From assembly GCF_000312665.1 (NCBI RefSeq), contig NZ_HF536772.1, positions 3,766,886-3,830,885 on the forward strand: 64,000 nt of DNA. The letters are read 5' to 3'. The stretch comes from Rhizobium mesoamericanum STM3625. Lineage in GTDB: Bacteria > Pseudomonadota > Alphaproteobacteria > Rhizobiales > Rhizobiaceae. Position numbers and translations under genes: made by a program. Shown here in pieces: positions 35,218 to 44,761 of the stretch (position 1 is the first letter of the stretch; each line of letters starts with the position of its first letter). Below the pieces are notes generated by a model. That model was not told where the DNA came from, did no database searches, and was given only the letters and a program-made list of their open reading frames with translations.

Positions 35218-36006
35218 TTACGACTTGGCCGGAGCGGCTTTGTGGAAGCGGGAGACGAGTTGCAGCAGGCCCATACTGAGCCAGGTAATCGAGAAGGCAA
35301 TGACGGCCAGCGCCGACGGCTCGTAGGCGCGATTTGCGCCGACCAGCTGCAGGTAGGGACCGAAAGCGGGACGGTTGAGGAGGGCGGCCATGGTGAATTC
35401 GCCCATGACGATCGCAAGCGTGATGAATGAGCCAGAAAGAACGCCGCTCATGACGTTCGGGAAGATGCACTTGAACAGGATTGTCGTCCAGCTGGCGCCG
35501 AGGCTTTCAGCTGCCTCCGTCAGGGTGCGCACGTCGATCGCGCGCATGGCAGTGTCGACGGCGCGGTACATGTAGGGCAAGGACAGCGTCATGTAGGAAA
35601 GGACGAGCAGGATGTTGGTACCGGTCGTCGAGCCCGTCAGCGGCAGGATCGAGGACGAGTTGTACATTCTGAGGTAGCCGAAGACGATCACGATCGCCGG
35701 GATGACGAGCGGCAGCAAGGTGATGAACTCGACGACCGGGCGGATCTGCGGCAGGCGCAGACGCACCCAGTAGGCAGTCGGCACCACGAGCAGCATGCCG
35801 AACACGATCGTCAGCAGCGCCATCAGCATCGAATAGCCGAAGGTTGCGCGGAACTGCGCATCGGAGAAAACCGAAGCGTAAGCATCGAAGCTGTAGGCGC
35901 CGCGTCGCATGCGCAGCGAGAACTCGATGGTGGCGATGAGAGGCAGGACGAAGTAGATCGCGCCGATTGCGATGGCAATCCAGGCTCCAAGGCGTGATGT
36001 CTTCAT
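35218..36006 (-). CDS. ABC transporter permease (PotC-like)
   Basis: This 262-residue permease has six helices and the docking loop EAAESLGASWTTILFKCIFP. The start at 36006 gives a 4-bp ATGA overlap with the preceding permease stop, with GGTGG upstream, and is preferred over GTG 36015. It is the second permease of the operon. Confidence 0.9.
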   Translation of the reverse strand: MKTSRLGAWIAIAIGAIYFVLPLIATIEFSLRMRRGAYSFDAYASVFSDAQFRATFGYSMLMALLTIVFGMLLVVPTAYWVRLRLPQIRPVVEFITLLPLVIPAIVIVFGYLRMYNSSSILPLTGSTTGTNILLVLSYMTLSLPYMYRAVDTAMRAIDVRTLTEAAESLGASWTTILFKCIFPNVMSGVLSGSFITLAIVMGEFTMAALLNRPAFGPYLQLVGANRAYEPSALAVIAFSITWLSMGLLQLVSRFHKAAPAKS

Positions 36007-36896
36007 TTTTGCCACCGTTCAGCGCGCATGCGCAGCAGGATGTAAAGGAGGTTTGACAGGCCGGTGATGACGATCATGCCGAGGGCGAGAGCGTAACCGA
36101 GGTTGGCGTTGTGAAGAACGTCGCCGCGGATCTGCGCATAGAGCAGGATCGGCACGATGTTGAGAGAGCTGCCCGTCAACGCATAGGCGGTGGCAATTGC
36201 GCCGAAGGCGTTCGCAAAGAGAAGGAGCGTTGTGCCCATCAGGCTCGGCCAGAGGATCGGGAAGGCGACCATGCGCCAGTACTGGCCATTGGTCGCACCA
36301 AGGATCAGCGCGGCTTCCTTCCACTCCTTCTTCATGCCGTCGAGCGCCGGCGTCAGGATCAGCACCATCAACGGGATCTGGAAGTACATGTAGGTGAGGG
36401 TAAGCCCGAAAAAGCTCAGCAGATTGAAGCCGGTAGAATAGAGATTGAAACCAAACCAGTCGCGCAGCAGAACGGTGACAAGGCCGGTGCGCCCGAGCGT
36501 GGCGAGGAAGGCGAAGGCGAGCGGCACGCCCGCAAAATTCGATGCAACACCGGAAAAGGTCAGAAGACCCGAACGAACCCAGTTCGGCAGGCCGCCGAGC
36601 ACGACCGCCCAGGCGAGAAAGAAGCCGATCAGCGCTCCGCCAAGGGCCGACGCCACGGACACACGGATACTGATCCAGTAGGCGCTGAGGATCGACGGCG
36701 TGAACAGGTCGGCAATGTTCTTGAGGGTCAGGTCGCCATCCGGAGTAAGGAATGCGCCTGCGACCAGATAGAGCGTCGGTATGATGAGGAACATCGCAGC
36801 AAAGATCATGAACGGCGCGATGCCGAGCCAATCTACGACCCTGTCGCGGTTTATGATGGGGGTGGGCGTGGCGAAGGATGTTGAAACGGTGCTCAT
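36003..36896 (-). CDS. ABC transporter permease (PotB-like)
   Basis: This 297-residue permease begins with a soluble tail, then WLGIAPFMIFAAMFLIIPTL. The docking loop is KEAALILGATNGQYWRMVAF. About six helices are visible. It lies 75 bp after the binding-protein stop, with a GC-rich hairpin in that gap, and overlaps the next permease by 4 bp. Confidence 0.9.
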   Translation of the reverse strand: MSTVSTSFATPTPIINRDRVVDWLGIAPFMIFAAMFLIIPTLYLVAGAFLTPDGDLTLKNIADLFTPSILSAYWISIRVSVASALGGALIGFFLAWAVVLGGLPNWVRSGLLTFSGVASNFAGVPLAFAFLATLGRTGLVTVLLRDWFGFNLYSTGFNLLSFFGLTLTYMYFQIPLMVLILTPALDGMKKEWKEAALILGATNGQYWRMVAFPILWPSLMGTTLLLFANAFGAIATAYALTGSSLNIVPILLYAQIRGDVLHNANLGYALALGMIVITGLSNLLYILLRMRAERWQK

Positions 36897-36933
36897 AAAC
36901 GACAGCCTTATCGGGGCAACGAAGAGGAAACCC

Positions 36934-36953
36934 CTCCGCCACCGGGGGCGGAG
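36934..36953 (-). repeat. GC-rich intercistronic hairpin after the third binding-protein gene
   Basis: CTCCGCC and GGCGGAG (36934-36940, 36947-36953) form a 7-bp stem around ACCGGG, between the binding-protein gene and the first permease gene. On the coding strand the left flank reads CCTCTCCGCC, similar to the CCCTCTCCCC arms found in the two other ABC operons. Confidence 0.6.
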
Positions 36954-36970
36954 AGGTTCAGCGTCAGACC

Positions 36971-38074
36971 TTACTTGACGTTGGCGCCGACAACGCTGTC
37001 CCACTTGGTGGTGATAGCGGCCTTGCCTGCAGCCTGTTCCTCGAGGGTCGGGAACACGGCCTTCTCATAGGCAGCAGCCGGCGGCAGCTTGTCGAGGAGT
37101 GCCTGCGGGACCTTCTTGTTCTTCGCCAGATCGTTGAAGCGGATCGGGTGGCAATAACCCTTCAGCCAGCCAAGCTGACCTTCGTCCGAATAGAGATATT
37201 CCATCCAGAGCTTGGCAGCGTTCGGATGCGGAGCAAAGGCCGAGATCGCCTGGACGTAAACGCCAGCGACGACGCCCGATGCCGGAACGACGACTTCAGC
37301 CGGCGGGTTGCCCTTCAGCGTATCGCGCCAGGACAGGCCGTTATAGTCCCATGCGACGACGATCGGGGTGGAGCCCTGAGCGAGCGAGGCGGACTTGCCG
37401 ATGACCGGAACGAGGTTGCCGGCCTTGTTGAGCTCGGCGAAGTATGCAAGACCGGCCTCACCAGCCTTGGTCGCATCCTTCTCACCGGATGCGATGCCAG
37501 CGGCATAAACGGCCTGTACGGCCTGGTTCGACGCGCGGGGATCACCGGCGAGTGCAATGCTGTTGGCATAGTCCGACTTCTTCAGGTCCGCCCAGTCCTT
37601 CGGGACTTGCTTGACGATGTCGGTATTCACGACGAAGGAGAGAACGCCATAGTAGTCGCCGTACCAGAAGCCGTCGGCATCCTTGGCGCTGGCCGGAATG
37701 GAATCCCAGGTCGAGACCTTGTAGGGCTGGATCAGGCCGTCTGCTTTTGCCGACGGACCGAAGGAGAGACCGACGTCGATCACGTCGGGAGCCTGCGGGC
37801 CGGTGTTGCCCTTGTTGGCCTTGATGGCTTCGATTTCGTCACCCGAACCGGCGTCGGGGTTCAGTTCGTTGACTTCAAGGCCGTACTTTGCCTTGAAGCC
37901 GGCAATGACGTCGCCGTAGCCGCACCAGTCGTGCGGAAGCGCGATCGTCGTCAGCGTGCCTTCCTTCTTGGCGGCAGCGATAAGGTCAGCGCTGGGTTCG
38001 GCGGCTGCAATTGCAGTCGAGGCAACAACAATTGCAGTAGAAAGCGAAAGCATTTTTGAAATATTAGAGATCAC
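36971..38074 (-). CDS. ABC transporter substrate-binding protein
   Basis: This 367-residue periplasmic binding protein has a Sec signal (MLSLSTAIVVASTAIAAAEP). The mature part has LIAAAKKEGTLTTIALPHDW, VIDVGLSFGPSAKADGLIQP, TPIVVAWDYNGLSWRDTLKG and LWMEYLYSDEGQLGWLKGY. This is the layout of the SBP_bac_6/8 group, which binds iron, phosphonates, thiamine or polyamines. The start is GTG 38074 with AAGGAG seven bases upstream. Its neighbour upstream is an RpiR regulator. The ligand is unknown; an amine used by the divergent catabolic cluster is possible. Confidence 0.9.
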   Translation of the reverse strand: MISNISKMLSLSTAIVVASTAIAAAEPSADLIAAAKKEGTLTTIALPHDWCGYGDVIAGFKAKYGLEVNELNPDAGSGDEIEAIKANKGNTGPQAPDVIDVGLSFGPSAKADGLIQPYKVSTWDSIPASAKDADGFWYGDYYGVLSFVVNTDIVKQVPKDWADLKKSDYANSIALAGDPRASNQAVQAVYAAGIASGEKDATKAGEAGLAYFAELNKAGNLVPVIGKSASLAQGSTPIVVAWDYNGLSWRDTLKGNPPAEVVVPASGVVAGVYVQAISAFAPHPNAAKLWMEYLYSDEGQLGWLKGYCHPIRFNDLAKNKKVPQALLDKLPPAAAYEKAVFPTLEEQAAGKAAITTKWDSVVGANVK

Positions 38075-38246
38075 TGTTGTTCTCCTTCGGGTTTTCAGTG
38101 TTCCGGCGATGCTGTTACTGACGTTACGTGAAGCTTTAGTGACAGTTTGGTGACCTTCTTTTTCTTTGTATAGCAGGCAGTTGGCGGCGATGTTTCATTT
38201 GCGCCACGATGCTTGCTTTCGTCATCTCTCTGTCGGATTTTCCCTC

Positions 38247-39119
38247 CTAACTAAGTTTGCGGAAGAGCCTGGTTTGTTCGAACAGGCCTTCCAAGGTTTT
38301 CATGCGTTCTTTCGTGTCATCCCAGGTCGAGCTCTGAACGGCCTCGATCAGCGCTTCGACGATGAAGAGAGTGACGACGGACGAGTCCCAGGCCGATGGC
38401 GCCTCGATCTGCACACGAAAAGTGTGGCGTGCGAGCTTGGCGGCTGGCGAGCCCCACTGATCAGTAAAAACGACGATCTCTGCCCCGCTCTTGCGGGCGG
38501 CGGTCGCCAGGCTGACCATTTCCTGTTCGTAGCGGCGGATATCGAAAATAACCAAAAGGTCGCCGGGGTTGATGTTGAGCAGGTATTGCGGCCAGCTGCT
38601 GGAATTGGAGGAGAGCAGCGCGGTATTCGGCCGAATGACCTGCATATGAGTAAAGAAATATTCGGCCAGCGCGCCGGTAATGCGTCCGCCCACAAAATAC
38701 AGGCCGCGCTTGCGATCGGATAGGAGCGAGGCGACGCTGTCGAACGTCGCCGTGTCGAGCGCGCTCAGCGTCTGACGCAGATTGCCCATGATCGCATCGG
38801 CGAAGCGGTTGAGAATATGTGTGCCCGGCGCGTTGGAGGCCCAGCGGTCGTGCTTGGTGATGGGGTTCGAAATCGTCGCCTCGACCTCCTGGTGGAGGTG
38901 CGCCTGAAAGTCCGGATAGCCCTTGTAGCCCAGCTTCTGGACCATGCGAACAACCGTCGGCGTCGATACGCCGGCATTCTCCGCAATCGTCGTGATGCTG
39001 CCCAGTCCGGAGACAGGGTAGTTGTCCAAGAGGCTCTCGGCCAATTGCTTCTCGGCCCGCGTAAGCGTGCCAAAACGCGAATGGATTACGTCCGAAACTG
39101 TTTTCGACGCAGCGGTCAC
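38247..39119 (-). CDS. RpiR-family regulator (HTH plus SIS domain)
   Basis: This 290-residue protein has an N-terminal HTH_6 domain (LTRAEKQLAESLLDNYPV, ITTIAENAGVSTPTVVRMVQ). A SIS domain follows from about residue 130 (RGLYFVGGRITGALAEYFF, INPGDLLVIFDIRRYEQEM). SIS domains usually bind phosphosugars, but many RpiR members sit in other pathways. The start is GTG 39119 with GGGGAG upstream. It is co-oriented with the ABC operon that starts 172 bp downstream and divergent from the gamma-glutamyl catabolic cluster, so it could regulate either or both. Confidence 0.9.
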   Translation of the reverse strand: MTAASKTVSDVIHSRFGTLTRAEKQLAESLLDNYPVSGLGSITTIAENAGVSTPTVVRMVQKLGYKGYPDFQAHLHQEVEATISNPITKHDRWASNAPGTHILNRFADAIMGNLRQTLSALDTATFDSVASLLSDRKRGLYFVGGRITGALAEYFFTHMQVIRPNTALLSSNSSSWPQYLLNINPGDLLVIFDIRRYEQEMVSLATAARKSGAEIVVFTDQWGSPAAKLARHTFRVQIEAPSAWDSSVVTLFIVEALIEAVQSSTWDDTKERMKTLEGLFEQTRLFRKLS

Positions 39120-39298
39120 GCGATCTTGCTCCCCGGGATTGGTCTTGTGCCACTTTCCCAGGCAAAGTTAACAACCTTGTCACAATCCATGTCAACTGCT
39201 GTCATGAAAAGAAATTTTCAGGCCGCGCTTGACAGCTGTTGAAAGCTGAAGAATTCTTTTCTTCTACATTTTTTATTAATGATCAGGATGGTGCGGCA

Positions 39299-40072
39299 GT
39301 GGTGCCTGCTCAGTTCAAGGTCCTAAGCGAAGCGGAAGGCGAGTGTGCTTCGGTCGAGCGGCCGAACGGCAAGAGCCCGCTGCTTTTGATCTGTGAGCAC
39401 GCTTCCCGGCTGCTGCCGGAGCGCTACGGCACGCTTGGCCTGTCCGACGACGCCTTGAAGAGCCACATCGCTTGGGATCCCGGCGCGCTGGCCGTTGCCC
39501 GCGGGATCTCGCAAGCGATCGATGCCACGCTCGTCTATCAGCGATTTTCGCGATTGATCTACGACTGCAACAGGCCGCCCGAGTCTCCGGGCGCCATGCC
39601 CGAAAGAAGCGAAGTCTACGACATACCGGGCAACGCGCACCTCAGTGCGGAAGAACGCCTTGCGCGCACCGAAGCACTGTATATTCCTTTCCACGACGCC
39701 ATTCGCGCAGTGATTCGCGATCGCAAGGCGAGGGGGCAGGAGACGGTGATCGCGACGGTCCACAGCTTCACTCCGGTGTACCATGGCAAGACGCGGGCCG
39801 TGGAAATCGGGATACTGCATGATGAAGACAGCCGCTTTGCCGACAGCGTGTTGAACGCCGCATCGACCGGCTTGCCTCTCTACAAAATCGAACGCAACGA
39901 GCCCTATGGCCCGGCGGACGGCGTGACCCACACGCTGATCTTGCATGGGCTGTCCAATGGGCTGCGCAATGTAATGATCGAGGTCCGCAACGACCTTATC
40001 TCAGACGAAGTCGGTCAAGGGGTCATGGTCGACTATCTGACGGGGCTTCTCAGGCAAAGCCTGGACGCCTGA
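39299..40072 (+). CDS. N-formylglutamate amidohydrolase family protein
   Basis: This protein of about 257 residues has the FGase signatures: LLLICEHASRLLPERYG near the N-terminus, HIAWDPGALAVARGISQA, LVYQRFSRLIYDCNRPP and VIATVHSFTPVYHG with the metal-type His. HutG-like enzymes cleave N-formylglutamate, and relatives hydrolyse other amides of glutamate. The genuine histidine pathway is absent here. Its place at the head of a set with a gamma-glutamyl ligase makes release of glutamate from a gamma-glutamyl product attractive. GTG 39299 or 39302 is likely the start, with AGGATGG upstream; the longer frame starts at a poorly supported TTG. Confidence 0.82.
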   Translation: MVPAQFKVLSEAEGECASVERPNGKSPLLLICEHASRLLPERYGTLGLSDDALKSHIAWDPGALAVARGISQAIDATLVYQRFSRLIYDCNRPPESPGAMPERSEVYDIPGNAHLSAEERLARTEALYIPFHDAIRAVIRDRKARGQETVIATVHSFTPVYHGKTRAVEIGILHDEDSRFADSVLNAASTGLPLYKIERNEPYGPADGVTHTLILHGLSNGLRNVMIEVRNDLISDEVGQGVMVDYLTGLLRQSLDA

Positions 40073-40198
40073 CAACGAAGAAAAAGACCCCGGGGAGCAG
40101 TCTAACTGCGATCCGCCCGTAGGCGAACACGTCACGGGCACTTTGGCACTGGATGATCGTCCGCAATCCCGCGGCTGATCGCTAAACAGGGGGAAGTC

Positions 40199-41752
40199 AT
40201 GTCCGACTACACGGATCTCGACAAAAAGCAGGATACGCACATCCTGCACTCCATGGGCTATGCCCAGGAGCTGGAACGACGGATGAGTTCGTTTTCGAAC
40301 TTTGCCGTCTCGTTTTCCATCATCTGCATTCTTTCCGGCGGCATCAACTCGCTGGCGCAAGCGACGGCTGGTGCGGGCGGTGCAGCCATCGGCATCGGCT
40401 GGCCGGTTGGTTGCTTTGTGTCATTGGTTTTCGCCGTGGCCATGGCGCAGATCAGCTCGGCCTATCCGACGGCTGGCGGCCTTTATCACTGGGGCTCGAT
40501 CCTCGGCAATCGCTTCACCGGCTGGTTGACCGCCTGGTTCAACCTACTCGGCCTCGTCACCGTTCTCGGCGCGATCAACGTCGGTACCTATTACTTCTTC
40601 ATGGGCTCCTTCGGAACGAGCTACTTCGGCCTGACGGATACGACCACAGTTCGCATCCTCTTCCTGGTAGTCATTACCGGCGCTCAGGCGCTTGTAAATC
40701 ACATGGGGATCGGGCTGACTGCGAAGCTCACGGACTTTTCGGGCTATCTCATCTTCGCAACGGCAATTGCTCTTGCTGCAGTGTGCTTGCTCGCCGCTCC
40801 GTCCTACGAATTCGGCCGCCTTTTCACCTTCGCCAACTACTCAGGCGAAGCGGGCGGCAACGTCTGGCCGTCGACATCGGGCACCTGGGTCTTCCTGCTC
40901 GGCCTTTTGCTGCCGATCTACACGATTACCGGTTACGATGCATCGGCCCATACCTCGGAAGAAACCGTCAAGGCCGCCCACTCCGTGCCGCGCGGCATGG
41001 TCTCTTCGGTCCTTTGGTCAGCGCTTTTCGGCTACATCATGCTTTGCGCCTTCGTGCTGATGCTGCCGAACATGGACGATGCGGCCAAGCAGGGCTGGAA
41101 CGTGTTTTTCTGGGCCATGGACAGCCAGGTGAACCCCGTCGTCAAGGACCTGCTCTACCTAGCCATCTTCGTCAGCCAGTGGCTGTGTGGTCTGGCAACG
41201 GTCACGTCGGTTTCGCGTATGATCTTCGCCTTCTCGCGCGACGGCGGTCTGCCGGCCTCGAAGGCGCTGGCGAAGGTCAGTCCGAAGCATCGCACACCGG
41301 TCGCGGCCATCTGGACGGGATCGATCCTATCGGTACTGTTCGTTTGGTTCACCTCACTCGACTTCATGAAGATCGGTGAGACGCCGGTTTACACGATCGT
41401 TGTCTCGTGCACGGTCATTTTCCTCTTCTTCTCCTTCGCGATCCCGATTACGCTCGGTCTCTTCGCGTGGGGCACCTCGAAGTGGGACAAGATGGGGCCG
41501 TGGAACCTCGGCGAAGGCATGTTCAAGCTGTTTGCAGTCTTGTCGATTATCGCGATGGTCCTGATCTTCGTCATAGGCATCCAGCCGCCGAACGAAGCTG
41601 CGCTTTTCGTGACAGTCGGCTTCCTCTTGCTGACGGCCATCGTATGGTTCGGCTTCGAAAGCCGCCGCTTCAAGGGCCCGCCGATCGGCGAAGAAGTCGC
41701 GCGCCGTCAGGCGGAGATTGCGGCTGCCGAAAAGGCCGTCGGCGAAGCCTGA
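40199..41752 (+). CDS. APC-superfamily amino acid/amine permease
   Basis: This 517-residue transporter has about 12 membrane helices. It opens with a soluble tail and LERRMSSFSNFAVSFSIICI, a pattern of the GABA/choline (ACT) branch of the APC superfamily, with SGGINSLAQATAGAGGAAIG and GYDASAHTSEETVKAAHSVP following. These carriers import amino acids or small amines by proton symport. It is 126 bp after the amidohydrolase gene and precedes the ligase gene. It probably brings in the substrate of the cluster. Confidence 0.9.
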   Translation: MSDYTDLDKKQDTHILHSMGYAQELERRMSSFSNFAVSFSIICILSGGINSLAQATAGAGGAAIGIGWPVGCFVSLVFAVAMAQISSAYPTAGGLYHWGSILGNRFTGWLTAWFNLLGLVTVLGAINVGTYYFFMGSFGTSYFGLTDTTTVRILFLVVITGAQALVNHMGIGLTAKLTDFSGYLIFATAIALAAVCLLAAPSYEFGRLFTFANYSGEAGGNVWPSTSGTWVFLLGLLLPIYTITGYDASAHTSEETVKAAHSVPRGMVSSVLWSALFGYIMLCAFVLMLPNMDDAAKQGWNVFFWAMDSQVNPVVKDLLYLAIFVSQWLCGLATVTSVSRMIFAFSRDGGLPASKALAKVSPKHRTPVAAIWTGSILSVLFVWFTSLDFMKIGETPVYTIVVSCTVIFLFFSFAIPITLGLFAWGTSKWDKMGPWNLGEGMFKLFAVLSIIAMVLIFVIGIQPPNEAALFVTVGFLLLTAIVWFGFESRRFKGPPIGEEVARRQAEIAAAEKAVGEA

Positions 41753-41898
41753 GGTTTTCGACTTCCCTCTTCAATTGCGGGGCCGCGATGGCGGCCCCGC
41801 TTACCGGATCAACGAAAACGCATCAGGGGCGGCTCGCGCGTTTCACGGCATGCTTTTTCGTTGCCCCGGTTTCAGTTCAAGGTTCAGGCGGATTCAAT

Positions 41899-43266
41899 AT
41901 GAGCAACTATACCCTCGACGATCTCAAGCAGGATGTTGCCGACGGGCGCATCGATACGGTTCTGGCGTGCCAGGTGGACATGCAGGGCCGCCTGATGGGC
42001 AAGCGCTTTCAGGCTGAATACTTCCTCGAGAGCGCATGGAAGGAAACCCATAGCTGTAACTATCTCGTTGCCACCGACATGGAGATGGAAACCGTCTCCG
42101 GCTACAAGGCGACGAGCTGGGAAAAGGGTTATGGCGACTATACGATGAAGCCTGATCTTTCGACGCTGCGCCGTATTCCATGGCTAGAAGGCACCGCGCT
42201 CGTGCTCTGCGACCTTCTCGACCACCACACGCATGAAGAAGTGTCGCACTCACCGCGCGCGATCCTGAAAAAGCAGGTCAAGCGGTTGGAAGACATGGGG
42301 ATGAAGGCGTTCATGGCCTCGGAGCTCGAATTCTTCCTGTTCGACCAGACCTACGAATCCGCACACGCATCCGGCTATCGCAACTTGAAGCTCGCCAGCG
42401 CCTACAACGAAGATTACCACATCTTCCAGACGACCAAGGAAGAAGAGGTCATGCGGGCAATCCGCACCGGTCTTCAGGGTGCCGGCATCCCGGTCGAAAA
42501 TTCGAAGGGTGAGGCGTCGGCCGGCCAGGAAGAAATCAATGTTCGCTATGCCGACGCACTTACCATGGCCGACCGCCATTCCATCATCAAGAACGGCTGC
42601 AAGGAGATCGCCTGGTCGAAGGGCAAGGCAATCACGTTCCTGGCAAAGTGGCACTACAATGCCGCTGGCAGCTCGTCGCATATCCATCAGTCTTTGTGGA
42701 GCGCCGACGGAAAGACGCCGCTCTTCTACGATGAGGGAGGCAAATATGGCATGTCGCCGTTGATGAGCAGCTACGTGGCCGGCCTTCTTTCCCACGCGAG
42801 CGAGATCACCTATTTCCTCGCGCCTTACATCAATTCCTACAAGCGCTTCATGGCGGGCACCTTTGCGCCGACGAAGGCGATCTGGAGCAAGGACAACCGC
42901 ACGGCCGGTTATCGCCTTTGCGGCGACGATACCCGCGCAATCCGTATCGAGTGCCGGGTCGGCGGCTCCGACCTCAATCCCTATCTTGCCTTTGCCGCAT
43001 TGCTTGCCGCCGGCATCGACGGGATCGAGAAGAAGATGAAGCTGGAGGCGCCTTTCGTTGGCGACGCCTATGGGGCAAGCAGTGTCCGCGAGATCCCGCG
43101 CACGCTGCGTGCAGCCACGATTGCCATGACAGAATCGACGATGCTGCGCAGTGCCTTCGGTGACGACGTCATCGACCACTACACGCGTGCTGCCGAGTGG
43201 GAGCAGGAAGAGTACGATCGTCGCATCACCGACTGGGAAGTGGCGCGCGGTTTCGAAAGAGCATAA
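41899..43266 (+). CDS. Glutamine-synthetase-family ligase (gamma-glutamyl-amine synthetase type)
   Basis: This 455-residue protein is of the GlnA superfamily but closer to PuuA/GlnT-like ligases than to true glutamine synthetase. It has FMASELEFFLFD, GEASAGQEEINVRYADALT, FLAKWHYNAAGSSSHIHQSL and KRFMAGTFAPTKAIWSKDNR, and ends without an adenylylation loop. The family joins glutamate to an amine with ATP. The linked permease, aldehyde dehydrogenase, alcohol dehydrogenase and amidohydrolase suggest a gamma-glutamylated catabolic route. The start at 41899 replaces a frame running back into the permease gene. Confidence 0.88.
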   Translation: MSNYTLDDLKQDVADGRIDTVLACQVDMQGRLMGKRFQAEYFLESAWKETHSCNYLVATDMEMETVSGYKATSWEKGYGDYTMKPDLSTLRRIPWLEGTALVLCDLLDHHTHEEVSHSPRAILKKQVKRLEDMGMKAFMASELEFFLFDQTYESAHASGYRNLKLASAYNEDYHIFQTTKEEEVMRAIRTGLQGAGIPVENSKGEASAGQEEINVRYADALTMADRHSIIKNGCKEIAWSKGKAITFLAKWHYNAAGSSSHIHQSLWSADGKTPLFYDEGGKYGMSPLMSSYVAGLLSHASEITYFLAPYINSYKRFMAGTFAPTKAIWSKDNRTAGYRLCGDDTRAIRIECRVGGSDLNPYLAFAALLAAGIDGIEKKMKLEAPFVGDAYGASSVREIPRTLRAATIAMTESTMLRSAFGDDVIDHYTRAAEWEQEEYDRRITDWEVARGFERA

Positions 43267-43375
43267 TAGGCATAGCCAAGGCCGGACAGGCGTCTGTCAC
43301 ACGATTTCCATATCCGAAGGAAATTGTTTGCGTCGTCCGCCGGTTTCGGCACGCAGAAACAATAGGATGAAGATC

Positions 43376-44761
43376 ATGGGAATGATCCAATGCATTTCAC
43401 CGGTCGACGGATCGGTCTACGCCGAGCGTCCGGCGCTCTCGCTGGAGGCGGCGAAAGAGGCGGTTGGGCGTGCGCGCAAGGCGCAGAAGGCCTGGGCGAA
43501 GCGGCCGCTGGAAGATCGCGTTCAGCTGGTGCTGAAAGGTGTCGCGCGGCTGAATGAAATGTCTAACGTCGTCGTGCCCGAGCTTGCCTGGCAGATGGGT
43601 CGGCCGATCCGCTACGGCGGCGAATACAAGGGCTTCAACGAGCGTTCCAACTACGTCGCCTCGATCGCGGCCGATGCACTGGCGCCGCTCGTCGTCGAAG
43701 AGAGCGACAAGTTCGAGCGCCGCATCGAGCGCGAGGCGCATGGTGTCGTCTTCGTCGTCGCACCATGGAACTATCCCTACATGACGGCCATCAACACGAT
43801 CGCGCCGGCGTTGATGGCGGGCAACACGGTCGTTTTAAAGCATGCGTCACAGACCCTGCTCGTCGGCGAGCGGTTGGTGCAGGCCTTCGTCGAGGCTGGC
43901 GTTCCCGAAGACGTCTTCCAGAACGTTTTCCTCGATCACGACACGACGTCGGCACTGATTGCTGCCGGCAGCTTCAATTTCGTCAACTTCACAGGCTCGG
44001 TCGAAGGCGGTCGTTCGATGGAGCGGGCTGCGGCCGGCACGTTTACCGGCCTCGGTCTCGAGCTTGGCGGCAAGGATCCGGGCTACGTCATGGAAGATGC
44101 AGACCTTGACGCTGCGGTTGACACGCTGATGGACGGCGCGACCTATAATTCCGGGCAGTGCTGCTGCGGTATCGAGCGCATCTATGTGCATGAGTCGCTT
44201 TATGACAGCTTCGTCGAGAAGTCGGTCGCCTGGGTGTCGAACTACAAGCTCGGCAATCCGCTGGATCCGGAAACATCGCTCGGACCAATGGCGAACAAGC
44301 GTTTCGCCAAGCTTGTGCGCGAGCAGATTGCCGATGCGGTCTCAAAGGGTGCCAAGACGCTGGTCGATCCGACACTGTTTCCACAGGACGATGGCGGCGC
44401 CTATCTTGCCCCGCAGATCCTCGTCAATGTCGATCATTCCATGGCCTTCATGCGCGAGGAAACCTTTGGTCCGGCCGTCGGCATCATGAAGGTGAAGAGC
44501 GATGACGAGGCGATCGCGCTGATGAACGACAGTCAATACGGCCTGACGGCTTCGCTTTGGACCAAGGACCCGGAGCGGGCAGGGCGGCTTGGTCGCGAGA
44601 TCGAAACCGGCACTGTCTTCATGAACCGCGCAGACTATCTCGATCCGGCGCTCTGCTGGACCGGCGTCAAGGAAACCGGTCGCGGTGGTTCTCTCTCCAT
44701 CATCGGCTTCCACAACCTGACGCGTCCGAAATCCTACCATCTGAAGAAAGTCACAGCATGA
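43376..44761 (+). CDS. NAD(P)-dependent aldehyde dehydrogenase
   Basis: This 461-residue ALDH has FVVAPWNYPYMTAINTI with the catalytic Asn, GLGLELGGKDPGYVMED with the general-base Glu, and SGQCCCGIERIYV with the nucleophilic Cys near residue 263. It oxidises an aldehyde to the acid. Its stop overlaps the start of the iron alcohol dehydrogenase gene (ATGA), which links the two oxidation steps. I place the start at ATG 43376 with AGGA upstream; ATG 43367 is also possible. Confidence 0.92.
   Translation: MGMIQCISPVDGSVYAERPALSLEAAKEAVGRARKAQKAWAKRPLEDRVQLVLKGVARLNEMSNVVVPELAWQMGRPIRYGGEYKGFNERSNYVASIAADALAPLVVEESDKFERRIEREAHGVVFVVAPWNYPYMTAINTIAPALMAGNTVVLKHASQTLLVGERLVQAFVEAGVPEDVFQNVFLDHDTTSALIAAGSFNFVNFTGSVEGGRSMERAAAGTFTGLGLELGGKDPGYVMEDADLDAAVDTLMDGATYNSGQCCCGIERIYVHESLYDSFVEKSVAWVSNYKLGNPLDPETSLGPMANKRFAKLVREQIADAVSKGAKTLVDPTLFPQDDGGAYLAPQILVNVDHSMAFMREETFGPAVGIMKVKSDDEAIALMNDSQYGLTASLWTKDPERAGRLGREIETGTVFMNRADYLDPALCWTGVKETGRGGSLSIIGFHNLTRPKSYHLKKVTA

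Noticed and set aside
39299..40072. hutG of a histidine-utilisation operon
   Set aside because: No hutH, hutU, hutI or hutF gene is nearby, and the neighbours point to gamma-glutamyl metabolism.
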